A DNA stretch of 8,564 bases from Planctomycetaceae bacterium (GCA_009776995.1 WRMR01000197.1:1-8564); one strand, 5' to 3'; counted from the stretch's first letter, positions 1-6,391 are shown. The notes: generated by a model from the letters alone, not told the origin. Translations and numbers: made by a program.

Positions 1-1
1 T

Positions 2-979
2 ATTGCCGGAAATTCAAAACCACTCATTCGCATCAATCCTACACGCGGTCCTCCTTATTATATCGTTGAGTGCAGCCCTGGTAAATTTATTAGAGTAATG
101 TCTTCTGGTAATGATTGTGCATTTTTTGAGGTTCTGCAAAAAGATGTTCATTTACTTTCATTTTATTCAGATAGTGCATATGATTTTGCCTTTGGTAATG
201 ATTGTGCATTTTTTGAGGTTCTGCAAAAACTTGCCTACAAGAAAAATGATGTTCATTTACTTTCATTTTATTCAGATAGTGCATATGATTCTGCCATAAA
301 GGACATCTCTCAAGTGTCGTCACTTGTTAAAAACCGACTTGTACCCGATAGCTTTACAAAAGAGGGAATCAAGTCTTTATTTCAGAATAATCCCAATGAT
401 GTTTTTATTGCCCTTGCCCATACAGACAGAGACGATTTTGTCCTCAAGGATTCCGAAGGAAATGAGTTGTCAATATCAATAAAAGAGCTTGAAGACATTG
501 CAGGTGAATTTGGATGTGATATTATTTTTATTGGGTGTAAGACTGCGCAATCTGGAGTTTCAATTGGAACTGATAAAAAATTTAATTCTATTAAGGCTTT
601 AGAAAAACTCACTATAGCACATGATAAAGCCCAAAATTATGACGAGTTCTTCAATATGCTCATCGCCGATGATACTTTTGGTCTCATTTTTACGCGTAAT
701 GCGCTTAATCATACTGCGCGCCAGAGAAATATTGATATTAATTTGTACGATCAAAAACCTGTATTTACCAATATTATTGATGAATCAACATATTCGTCTC
801 GGATTTATGCAGTTTTAAATGAAGTCGAAGCTAGCACGATTACGTCCACCGAGGAAGACATTACAGTTTCACCAAACCCAAACTCTATTTCGCGCCAATC
901 CCTAATCGCAATTCTAGCGGCTTCAGTATTGGGTTTTATTTTTGTTTTTTTCGGGATAAAAAAATTCACAAAAGCGTAA
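2..979 (+). CDS. Caspase/CHAT-like cysteine protease with C-terminal membrane anchor, 5'-partial
   Basis: The frame is open from the left edge to the TAA at 977-979, giving 325 visible residues, so the ATG at 98 is internal (residue 33) and the true start lies outside the window. The visible part alternates predicted strands and helices as in a caspase-hemoglobinase fold: a strand near DVHLLSFYSD, then NDVFIALAHTD with the candidate catalytic His (codon 419-421), a helix SIKELEDIAGEF, then DIIFIGCKTA with the candidate catalytic Cys (codon 536-538). The His-to-Cys spacing of 39 residues suits caspase or CHAT peptidases. A hydrophobic segment (about residues 301-318 of the visible chain) followed by KKF and KA suggests a tail anchor with most of the protein cytoplasmic. 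Near residues 36-98 there is a tandem duplication. The gene is AT-rich compared with the genes further right and is followed after 56 bases by a two-helix membrane protein on the same strand. The protease call is fold-pattern inference; a degenerate or unrelated alpha/beta domain is possible. Confidence 0.6.
   Translation: MAGNSKPLIRINPTRGPPYYIVECSPGKFIRVMSSGNDCAFFEVLQKDVHLLSFYSDSAYDFAFGNDCAFFEVLQKLAYKKNDVHLLSFYSDSAYDSAIKDISQVSSLVKNRLVPDSFTKEGIKSLFQNNPNDVFIALAHTDRDDFVLKDSEGNELSISIKELEDIAGEFGCDIIFIGCKTAQSGVSIGTDKKFNSIKALEKLTIAHDKAQNYDEFFNMLIADDTFGLIFTRNALNHTARQRNIDINLYDQKPVFTNIIDESTYSSRIYAVLNEVEASTITSTEEDITVSPNPNSISRQSLIAILAASVLGFIFVFFGIKKFTKA
107..295 (+). repeat. In-frame tandem duplication inside the protease-like gene
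   Basis: Two adjacent copies, 107-193 and 194-295, are identical at the base level except for one T/C change near the end (GATTTTGCC against GATTCTGCC) and an 18-base segment present only in the second copy (after CTGCAAAAA, encoding LAYKKN). Both copies encode GNDCAFFEVLQK and DVHLLSFYSDSAYD. The copy length keeps the reading frame, and near identity implies a recent event. The second copy, which flows into the rest of the domain, is probably the ancestral form, and the first then lost 18 bases between A-rich tracts. An assembly artefact is the main alternative. Confidence 0.93.
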
Positions 980-1035
980 ATGCAATATTTTTAACTTGCT
1001 GTATATAATTATAACTTGAGCCTGGAGATCGCATA

Positions 1036-1656
1036 ATGGGTGGAAAATTGCCACAAATAAATGAATCAGTGAATTTTTTATTTAAATATAATCCTGATTC
1101 TCTTGCCCGGCTAGAAGAAGTCCTTCCTTCCGAAATGCGACTCTATCTAAAACCAGGTGGTGCTTTAGGTGAAGATGATGATCCATTTTTGGAACCCAGA
1201 CTCAAGGTAAGTATCAAAGCACTGGAAACAATTATTCCAACTTGCGAGTCTGCATTATCTATTGGTAAATCACAGATTCAGAAGGCGAGACGAATTAAAC
1301 TCATTGCCGGGATTACAACAATTGTCGGGAGTTCTGCAATTCTTGCGACGCTTGCAGCTAACTCGGTGCTAATGGCAACAATTTGTGGATTCGTTACTCT
1401 CACAGGTGCAATATTTACTTTTGCGTCCGATTTCATTATGAATTCTGATTTTGTTCCTATGAAAGACAAGTTTGAGAACTATTTAAAACTACCTCTTTAT
1501 ATATTCGATGCAAAACAAATACTAAACGAACTGTTATTCTATTGCGATTGTGACAATAAACTTATTTCACAAAATAGCACCAGAATTGAGGAACTCATAT
1601 CGAAGACAAATGATTTAGCATTCAAGGTAATTAAGATTTGTCCCATGTTTATCTGA
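1036..1656 (+). CDS. Two-helix membrane-hairpin protein, partner of the protease-like gene
   Basis: This 206-residue protein starts at an ATG with GGAG at 1024-1027, 8 bases upstream, and ends at TGA 1654-1656. Residues 1-85 are soluble and mostly helical, with an acidic patch (GEDDDP, 45-50). Residues 88-108 and 112-131 are two hydrophobic helices separated by a very short turn, so both ends should lie on the same side of the membrane. Residues 140-200 are again helical (MKDKFENYLKL, ILNELLFYCDCD). The order of two membrane helices followed by an amphipathic helical tail is reminiscent of SLATT-type effector proteins, but I see no diagnostic motif, so this is a loose analogy. It is AT-rich like the upstream gene and 56 bases behind it, so the two probably form one transcription unit. 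I do not recognise the family. Confidence 0.8.
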   Translation: MGGKLPQINESVNFLFKYNPDSLARLEEVLPSEMRLYLKPGGALGEDDDPFLEPRLKVSIKALETIIPTCESALSIGKSQIQKARRIKLIAGITTIVGSSAILATLAANSVLMATICGFVTLTGAIFTFASDFIMNSDFVPMKDKFENYLKLPLYIFDAKQILNELLFYCDCDNKLISQNSTRIEELISKTNDLAFKVIKICPMFI

Positions 1657-1703
1657 TAGAAAAGCATCCATTTTATGCCTGACGTGATACTGTCGTTTGT
1701 GTC

Positions 1704-1738
1704 AAAAAAGCCTCATTTCCCCACACAGAGAAATGAGG
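1704..1738 (-). terminator. Terminator-like hairpin, minus strand
   Basis: CCTCATTTC at 1711-1719 pairs perfectly with GAAATGAGG at 1730-1738 around a 10-base loop. Read on the minus strand, the stem is followed after one base by six T (plus-strand A tract 1704-1709), the layout of an intrinsic terminator. No intact minus-strand gene lies just to its right, so it either belonged to a lost gene or is a by-product of the AAATGAGG repeats here. The stem is AT-rich and would be weak. Confidence 0.4.
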
Positions 1739-1946
1739 TAAATGAGGTTATTCTTGTTGCGCGCACGGTGCTCTTCTACTGAGGTTGTTTTGTCAGGAAA
1801 AATAAGGTATAAATGAGGTTTGGCTGGAGTACCGGCGTGTCCCCGGCTCTTTCTAAAGTGCAACTCTGCACTCTGCATTCTGCACTTCTTCGTGGTGAAA
1901 AAGAAACGGCGGTTGATATGTTGACGAAAATGAGGTATAAATGAGG
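1731..1946 (+). repeat. AAATGAGG direct repeats in the spacer before the radical SAM gene
   Basis: A 20-base unit occurs at 1799-1818 and at 1927-1946 with one mismatch; its core is GGTATAAATGAGG. A shorter variant, AAATGAGGTAAATGAGGTT, lies at 1731-1749, and one AAATGAGG there forms the right arm of the hairpin at 1711-1738. The last copy contains the ATG at 1941 and the GAGGT used as its ribosome-binding site. The span 1657-1940 otherwise contains no gene I can support. Confidence 0.75.
1862..1887. repeat. Dispersed CTCTGC repeat, copy 1
   Basis: A run of imperfect CTCTGCA/TTCTGCA units: AACTCTGCACTCTGC followed by ATTCTGCACTT. The same motif returns, in either orientation, at 3224-3242, 6392-6422, 7554-7579 and 7628-7658, always between genes or at a gene end. 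Confidence 0.75.
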
Positions 1947-3212
1947 CGGTGTCGGCCGGAAAATTTTTCCGGCGGCTGGTGTTGGGTGAAAAACAAAATC
2001 CATGAACGGCTGCGATTGATGAACCCGCTCGCTGTGACACGCATTTTGACAAGTTGCACATGCAAAGTGCAAAGAAAACTGATCCGTTTCGCATGGAACG
2101 GCCATCGTGCCATTCGCGCCTTTGAGCGACGGCGGAAACGCGGGCTGCCGTTTTTTCCGGCGTTTTTGATGCTGTCGGTCACAAACCGCTGTCATTTGCG
2201 CTGCAAGGGCTGCTGGGTCGGGCAGACACGCGAGCCGCAGCAGCTTTCGCTCGCGCAAATGCACGGCATCGTATCCACGGCGCAAAAATACGGTTCGCGG
2301 TTTTTCGGCATCCTCGGCGGCGAACCCCTGTTGCATCCGAATCTCTTGCAACTGTTCGCAGAACATCCCGGCGCGTACTTCCAGCTCTTTACCAACGGCC
2401 TCGCGCTCACCGGCGAGGTTGCGTCGCAGCTTGCGAAGACCGGAAACGTCACGCCGCTCATCAGCATCGAAGGGCTGGAAAATGAAACCCGGCTTCGGCG
2501 CGGCGGGGACGATGTTTTTGCCCGGTCGCTCGCCGGGCTGGAAGCGTCGGTCAGGGCGGGACTCTTCACCGGTGTTGCGGCAAGCATCAACCAGCGGAAT
2601 TTCGACGAACTGGTCAGCGTGGACTACCTGAATTTTCTCGTCAAAAAAGGCGTTCATTATCTCTGGTATTACATCTATCGCCCCTGCGGTTCCGAGCCGG
2701 ATTTTGACTGTGCCCTGGATGAGGAGCGGATTCTCGCGTTGCGGCGGTTCATCGTCGAACAACGCCGCAAGGCACGCATTCTTATCATCGACGCTTATTG
2801 GGACGGCCGGGGTAACGCCGTTTGCCCGGGCGCGATGGGCTTGTCGCATCACATTGCCCCCAACGGCGGCGTCGAGTTTTGCCCGATCGTGCAGTTTTCC
2901 GGCGATTTTTTGAACGACGACGCGTCCAATCTCGAAGCGATTTTGCAGCAAAACCCCTTGCTGGAAAAACTGCGCACCTTCACCTCAGGAATCGGGCGCA
3001 ACTGCGTCCTCATGGAATCGCCGAACGAGTTGGCGGCGTTTTTGCAGGAACATCATGCGCTGGATTCCTCCAACCGCGACGCATTTGCCGAGTTGCAAAC
3101 GCGTTCGCCGATGATTTGCCACGACCTGAAAGGGCGGGAAATCCCGGAACAATCGTTGGCCTACCGCCTGGGCAAAACGTTTTACTTTTTCGGATTCGGG
3201 GCATACGGGTGA
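1941..3212 (+). CDS. Radical SAM protein with C-terminal Cys-rich (SPASM-like) region
   Basis: A radical SAM enzyme of up to 423 residues that would cleave S-adenosylmethionine reductively at a [4Fe-4S] cluster. The cluster motif CHLRCKGC (Cys84, Cys88, Cys91, CxxxCxxC) follows strand FLMLSVTNR, and GGEPLLHP at 126-133 is the usual SAM-contact motif after the second strand. ISIEG at 175-179 and AASIN at 213-217 continue the barrel. Cys295, Cys314, Cys355 and Cys393 lie beyond the barrel, as expected for an auxiliary Fe-S cluster of SPASM or twitch type. The substrate cannot be read from sequence and no precursor peptide gene is visible nearby. The ATG at 1941 has GAGGT five bases or so upstream but falls in a repeat. 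The in-frame ATG at 2019 (residue 27) would still keep all motifs, but lacks a clear ribosome-binding site. The gene is GC-rich and stands alone between gene-free spacers. Confidence 0.88.
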   Translation: MRRCRPENFSGGWCWVKNKIHERLRLMNPLAVTRILTSCTCKVQRKLIRFAWNGHRAIRAFERRRKRGLPFFPAFLMLSVTNRCHLRCKGCWVGQTREPQQLSLAQMHGIVSTAQKYGSRFFGILGGEPLLHPNLLQLFAEHPGAYFQLFTNGLALTGEVASQLAKTGNVTPLISIEGLENETRLRRGGDDVFARSLAGLEASVRAGLFTGVAASINQRNFDELVSVDYLNFLVKKGVHYLWYYIYRPCGSEPDFDCALDEERILALRRFIVEQRRKARILIIDAYWDGRGNAVCPGAMGLSHHIAPNGGVEFCPIVQFSGDFLNDDASNLEAILQQNPLLEKLRTFTSGIGRNCVLMESPNELAAFLQEHHALDSSNRDAFAELQTRSPMICHDLKGREIPEQSLAYRLGKTFYFFGFGAYG

Positions 3213-3223
3213 GCGCGGAGCGC

Positions 3224-3242
3224 AAAGTTCAGAGTGCAGAGT
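3224..3242. repeat. Dispersed CTCTGC repeat, copy 2 (inverted)
   Basis: AAAGTTCAGAGTGCAGAGT lies 11 bases after the radical SAM stop codon; its reverse complement is the CTCTGCACTCTG motif of copy 1. It sits just before the hairpins at 3254-3294. Confidence 0.7.
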
Positions 3243-3253
3243 GAGCTGCATCA

Positions 3254-3300
3254 CCCTGTGACGCACAGGGGAACGGTCACGGCGTGATTGCCGTCCGGTT
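3254..3300 (+). terminator. Two tandem hairpins after the radical SAM gene, possible terminator
   Basis: CCCTGTG at 3254-3260 pairs with CACAGGG at 3264-3270 around ACG. ACGGC at 3279-3283 pairs with GCCGT at 3290-3294, followed by CCGGTTTTC. GC-rich stems directly downstream of a gene suit transcription termination, but the T run is only four long and offset, so this is a weak call. Confidence 0.3.
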
Positions 3301-3971
3301 TTCACCCCGATGACGCGAAGATGTTTAGCTCCCGGGCAGCGATTGCCGATTCTGTGTTGCGTTTTACAGCAAGTGTTGCAAAATAAAACACTTCCAGTTG
3401 CGAAACCAGTGCATAAGTACGCTGTCGAAGGTTGAAACCAGGAAATAATATTTTACTCCCGATTCGCTAATATCATCATGCCGTGTTGTGGCAAGAGTAT
3501 TGTCGCGGATTTCCAAAACGGTTGCTCCCGTTTTGGATGGATATTTGTCTTGAAAATCTCTTTCTGATAATCGCAGCGAAATAAAACTGCGTCTGATCGG
3601 ATTGAAACTCTGATTTCCAAAGAAGATACAACCGACGCTGCCAACTGTTCGCCAATGTGTGAATACGAAAAATCCGGCGTAAATTTTTGTTTTTTGCACA
3701 GAAATATCAAATCTTTGCGAATCACCGTGTTTGCGTACAGTAATTTTGCCCATTTTGATGCGAAGTTGCCGGATTTGAAGTTTTCATGTAGAATGAGATT
3801 TTTGGCAAGTGTGGTTCAGAATTTGCATTTATTAACTTCTTGGCACATTTTTTGGGTTTATTTTCTGAATATGCCGAGTAAAATAGAATATAGGGAACGT
3901 TGGCAGGTGATTTTCGCAGTGAATTGCAGTCCGTTTCGGGATAGCAGACCGGCCAAAAAGAGTTGAAGTTT
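3301..3971. other. Gene-poor spacer with hairpins
   Basis: I see no gene here that I can defend. The longest open frame is on the minus strand (3753 to 3364, 129 residues, first residues MGKITVRKHGDSQRF); it has no ribosome-binding site, no recognisable motif, and a competing overlapping frame (3725-3453). The stretch holds a perfect 10-bp hairpin, TCCAAAACGG (3512-3521) with CCGTTTTGGA (3528-3537) around TTGCTC, and a 7-bp AT-rich hairpin, AAGTGTT (3371-3377) with AACACTT (3387-3393). The right half, 3780-3900, is AT-rich and probably contains the promoter of the FHA gene. Base composition lies between that of the left AT-rich genes and the GC-rich ones, so a decayed gene is possible. Confidence 0.5.
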
Positions 3972-3983
3972 GGAGTGGATTTC

Positions 3984-4472
3984 ATGTACGGCGAACTCGT
4001 ACCAACCGGCGGAGGCGACAATATTCCCCTGTTCAAGGTGGAACTGGTCGTTGGCCGTCGTGAGGATTGCGACATCGTGTTACGATTCAGCAATGTCTCG
4101 GCGCGTCATTGCCGACTCGTTTTGTCGGATGGTTATTGGTACGTCCAGGATATGCAAAGCACCAACGGCGTCAAGGTCAATGGTCTCAAGGTCGCCGACC
4201 GGCGCATTGATCCCGGTGTGCGGCTTTCCATTTCGAAGCACGAGTACCGTATCCATTACAACCCGCAACAACTCGGAGCTGCCGGAACACTCCCGCCCGA
4301 CTCGCTTGACAACGACATCTTCAGTAAATCGTTGCTCGAACGTGCCGGTCTGCAAAACTTGGCAGCCTATCGACGAACATCCGAACAGCGCGACCGCCGG
4401 CCGGATCAACAACCCAAACGAATTGTCTTCAATTATGACGACCTGACCATCGACGATATTACGTTCGATTGA
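3984..4472 (+). CDS. FHA-domain protein
   Basis: This 162-residue protein has one forkhead-associated domain, a module that binds phosphothreonine peptides and works in Ser/Thr-kinase signalling or complex assembly in the cytoplasm. The hallmarks are all present: VVGRREDCDIVL (22-33) with Gly24-Arg25, VSARHC (38-43) with Ser39 and His42, and QDMQSTNGVKVNG (55-67) with Asn61-Gly62. The domain fills about residues 8-92. The tail (95-162) is polar, with an Arg-rich stretch and an acidic end (YDDLTIDDITFD), probably flexible. I chose the ATG at 3984 because GGAG at 3972-3975 lies 8 bases upstream; a TTG at 3963 in frame is possible but would include this site. The protein lacks a membrane segment and an attached kinase. 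It precedes the uronate isomerase gene by 74 bases on the same strand, with no obvious functional link. Confidence 0.9.
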   Translation: MYGELVPTGGGDNIPLFKVELVVGRREDCDIVLRFSNVSARHCRLVLSDGYWYVQDMQSTNGVKVNGLKVADRRIDPGVRLSISKHEYRIHYNPQQLGAAGTLPPDSLDNDIFSKSLLERAGLQNLAAYRRTSEQRDRRPDQQPKRIVFNYDDLTIDDITFD

Positions 4473-4477
4473 GAGAT

Positions 4478-4496
4478 TTTTGCCAAGACGGCAAAG
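4478..4496 (+). terminator. Small hairpin between the FHA and isomerase genes
   Basis: TTTGCC at 4479-4484 pairs with GGCAAA at 4490-4495 around AAGAC, with one extra T-G pair outside, six bases after the FHA stop codon. It is followed by GGTTTTC rather than a clean T run, so it is a weak terminator or attenuator candidate only. Confidence 0.25.
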
Positions 4497-4546
4497 GTTT
4501 TCAAAGTTCTTTGCGTTTTCCGTAAAATCTCCGCGAGAAACCCGCC

Positions 4547-5956
4547 ATGCCTCGATTGATCCATGAGAATTTTTTGCTGGGCACATCAGCCGCCGTTCGG
4601 CTTTATCACGAATACGCAGCCGGGATGCCGATTCTCGATTATCACTGCCATCTTCCGCCGCACCAAGTGGCTGACGATCACCGCTTCGAGAACCTGACGC
4701 AAATCTGGCTGGCCGGCGACCATTATAAATGGCGTGCCATGCGGGCGGCGGGTATTGACGAACACTACATTACCGGAAAAGCAGGCGATTGGCAGAAATT
4801 CGAAAAATGGGCGGCTATTGTTCCTTTGACCCTGCGAAACCCGTTGTATCATTGGACACACCTGGAACTCAACAGCCCGTTTGGAATCAGCGACCGTTTG
4901 CTCAACTCCGAAACCGCCCGATCCTTATGGGACGAATGTAACGCCAAACTGGCCCAGCCTGAATTTTCCGCGCGGGGTATCATGCGGCAGATGAACGTGC
5001 AGCTCGTTTGCACGACCGACGATCCGGTCGATTCGCTCGACGCACACCGGCAAATCGCTGACGACACAACCTTTGACGTCAGGGTTCTCCCAACGTTTCG
5101 ACCGGACCGGATTTTCAATCTCTCCAGCCTGAACGACTGGAATGATTACATCACAAAGCTGGAGGAAGCGTCCGGGGTTCCCATTTCGGCCTTTGAAATG
5201 CTGCTCGAAGCGATCAAAATCCGTCATGATTTCTTTCATGCCAACGGCTGCCGGTTGTCCGACCACGGGTTCGGGCAGTTTGAGTATTCCGACTGGTCGC
5301 GAAAGCAGGTGGAAAACGCCTTTGAAGTCCTTCGTTGCGGTAACATGGTCTCACCGCAAGACCGCATTGCGTTCCAGTCGGCGGTTTTGTTCGAGATAGG
5401 GCGTCTCAACTGTGAACGGAACTGGACACAACAATTGCACATCGGAGCCTTGCGCAATAACCGCACCAAACTCTTCAAGACCGTCGGCCCGGACGCCGGG
5501 GCTGACTCCATGATCGACGGGGCGTTTGCCGTGCCGTTGTCGCGGTTTCTCGACGCGCTCGACCGGGTTGACAAACTGCCGCGCACGATCATTTACAACC
5601 TGAACCCGACGGCCAACGATGTGTTGGCCACGATGATCGGCAATTTCCAGGACGGTAAAACGCCGGGTAAACTGCAATTTGGCAGCGGCTGGTGGTTCCT
5701 CGATCAGAAACACGGCATGGAGCAACAGATCGAATCGCTTTCCAATCAGGGACTGCTTGCCCTGTTCGTCGGCATGTTGACCGACAGCCGTTCGTTCCTG
5801 TCCTACACGCGGCACGAATACTTTCGCCGCATCCTCTGCAATCTGCTCGGTCGCGAAATGGAAACCGGCCTGTTGCCGAACGATTTCGAACTGGTCGGCG
5901 GCATGGTCCGCGACGTCTGTTATCACAATGCCGCTCGCTATTTTGCCTTTGAGTAA
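4547..5956 (+). CDS. uxaC: Glucuronate (uronate) isomerase
   Basis: UxaC (EC 5.3.1.12) interconverts D-glucuronate with D-fructuronate, and D-galacturonate with D-tagaturonate, the entry step of uronic-acid breakdown in the cytoplasm. The protein has 469 residues, the normal full length for this amidohydrolase-superfamily family. Visible signatures are DYHCHLPP (31-38) with the metal-site pair His33/His35, NLTQIWLAGDHYKWRAMRAAGI (pieces across 49-70), VCTTDDPVDSL (154-164), NPTANDVLATMIGNFQDG (353-370), and LQFGSGWWFLDQ (376-387), followed by the conserved tail around GMLTDSRSFLSYTRHEYFRR. No truncation or frameshift is seen. The ribosome-binding site is poor (GAGAAA 6 bases or more upstream). 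No other uronate genes (uxuA, uxuB, uxaB, kdgK) are adjacent, so the gene is a lone member of its pathway here. The gene is convergent with a hydE relic 31 bases downstream. Confidence 0.97.
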   Translation: MPRLIHENFLLGTSAAVRLYHEYAAGMPILDYHCHLPPHQVADDHRFENLTQIWLAGDHYKWRAMRAAGIDEHYITGKAGDWQKFEKWAAIVPLTLRNPLYHWTHLELNSPFGISDRLLNSETARSLWDECNAKLAQPEFSARGIMRQMNVQLVCTTDDPVDSLDAHRQIADDTTFDVRVLPTFRPDRIFNLSSLNDWNDYITKLEEASGVPISAFEMLLEAIKIRHDFFHANGCRLSDHGFGQFEYSDWSRKQVENAFEVLRCGNMVSPQDRIAFQSAVLFEIGRLNCERNWTQQLHIGALRNNRTKLFKTVGPDAGADSMIDGAFAVPLSRFLDALDRVDKLPRTIIYNLNPTANDVLATMIGNFQDGKTPGKLQFGSGWWFLDQKHGMEQQIESLSNQGLLALFVGMLTDSRSFLSYTRHEYFRRILCNLLGREMETGLLPNDFELVGGMVRDVCYHNAARYFAFE

Positions 5957-5987
5957 CAACCGATGATAAGCCGGGGGCGAGAACTTC

Positions 5988-6218
5988 TCACTTCACTTTC
6001 GAATCCCCGCGTCCGGTGCCGGGGGTGCGGCCGATTTCCCGCAGGGTTTGCATGACCGACTCGTGCGTTTGTTCCGCCGTTAAGTACATCGCCGCCTTGT
6101 TCGGGTAAATCTCATACATTTTGCGATATTTGATCGGCGTGAGGTTTGGCATGACCACATTGGCACCGCATTGCAGGACGAGCCTGCGTCCCTCTTTGGA
6201 GCCGTTCCAAAATAACAT
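5988..6218 (-). pseudogene. hydE: 3' remnant of hydE, FeFe-hydrogenase maturase
   Basis: The 76 codons read on the minus strand match the C-terminal part of HydE, a radical SAM maturase that acts with HydF and HydG to build the H-cluster of FeFe hydrogenases. The telling stretch is CGANVVMPNLTPIKYR followed by KMYEIYPNKA, and an end of the type GRTPGTGRGDSK. A whole HydE is roughly 350 residues with a CxxxCxxC motif near the N terminus; all of that is absent. Homology appears to fade near 6200-6210, and the + strand promoter of an ISAzo13-like transposase fragment begins at 6218, so an insertion probably removed the 5' part. The frame itself has no internal stop. BioB-like relatives in the same superfamily are a less likely source. 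Confidence 0.75.
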
Positions 6219-6246
6219 TTACAAACGCACATAAATATGTTATGAT
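6218..6246 (+). promoter_or_regulatory. Sigma70-type promoter of the transposase fragment
   Basis: TTTACA (6218-6223) and TATGAT (6241-6246) differ from the consensus boxes by one base each and are separated by exactly 17 bases. Transcription would start near 6253, in front of the small frame at 6267. It points away from the hydE relic and lies at its broken end, as expected for the left end of an inserted element. Confidence 0.6.
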
Positions 6247-6280
6247 TTCTTTCATGGAGTTATATCATGGAAGAAATCAT
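6242..6280. repeat. 15-bp inverted repeat over the transposase start
   Basis: ATGATTTCTTTCATG (6242-6256) pairs with CATGGAAGAAATCAT (6266-6280), 14 of 15 positions Watson-Crick and the other a G-T wobble, with a 9-base loop. It overlaps the -10 box on one side and the start codon (ATG 6267) on the other, so it could serve as an operator or as an RNA hairpin hiding the start codon. Confidence 0.8.
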
Positions 6281-6359
6281 TGCAAGGAAGTTTCACACGT
6301 TGCCGTCTGAGTGGAACGAACGTCAGCGTCGTCTTTGGGTAGCGAACGAAGCGATGTGA
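6267..6359 (+). pseudogene. N-terminal remnant of an ISAzo13-family transposase
   Basis: A 30-residue frame begins MEEIIARKFHTLPSEW and ends NERQRRLWVANEAM before TGA at 6357-6359. The stretch LNERQRRLWxAxEAMALG is typical of the start of ISAzo13-type transposases, and here it stops just where ALGxGGIxxV should follow, so the rest of the element has been lost. GGAG at 6256-6259 gives a ribosome-binding site 7-8 bases before the ATG, and a promoter lies upstream. The bases after 6360 show no transposase coding in any frame. It could still be made as a short peptide, but I see no reason to call it functional. Confidence 0.65.
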
Positions 6360-6391
6360 TCCGAAACGACTCCTAAACAAAAAAAGAATCT

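Noticed and set aside
98..979. ATG at 98 as the start of the first gene
   Set aside because: The frame is open upstream to the window edge and reads as protein (for example INPTRGPPYYIVECSPGKF), with no ribosome-binding site before 98.
1731..1946. CRISPR array from the AAATGAGG repeats
   Set aside because: Spacing is irregular (about 60 and 128 bases), units are short, and no cas genes are near.
1776..2951. Long open frame of 391 codons on the minus strand
   Set aside because: It lies opposite the radical SAM gene, whose + strand frame has clear catalytic motifs; the minus frame shows no motif and is a by-product of GC-rich codon usage.
3364..3753. 129-codon minus-strand frame
   Set aside because: No ribosome-binding site, no recognised motif, a competing frame over the same bases and a perfect hairpin within it; mentioned only as a possibility in the spacer entry.
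3963..3983. TTG start for the FHA protein
   Set aside because: The GGAG site at 3972-3975 is well placed for the ATG at 3984 and would lie inside the longer version.
5351..5959. 202-codon minus-strand frame
   Set aside because: Antisense to the uronate isomerase gene, which is complete and unambiguous.
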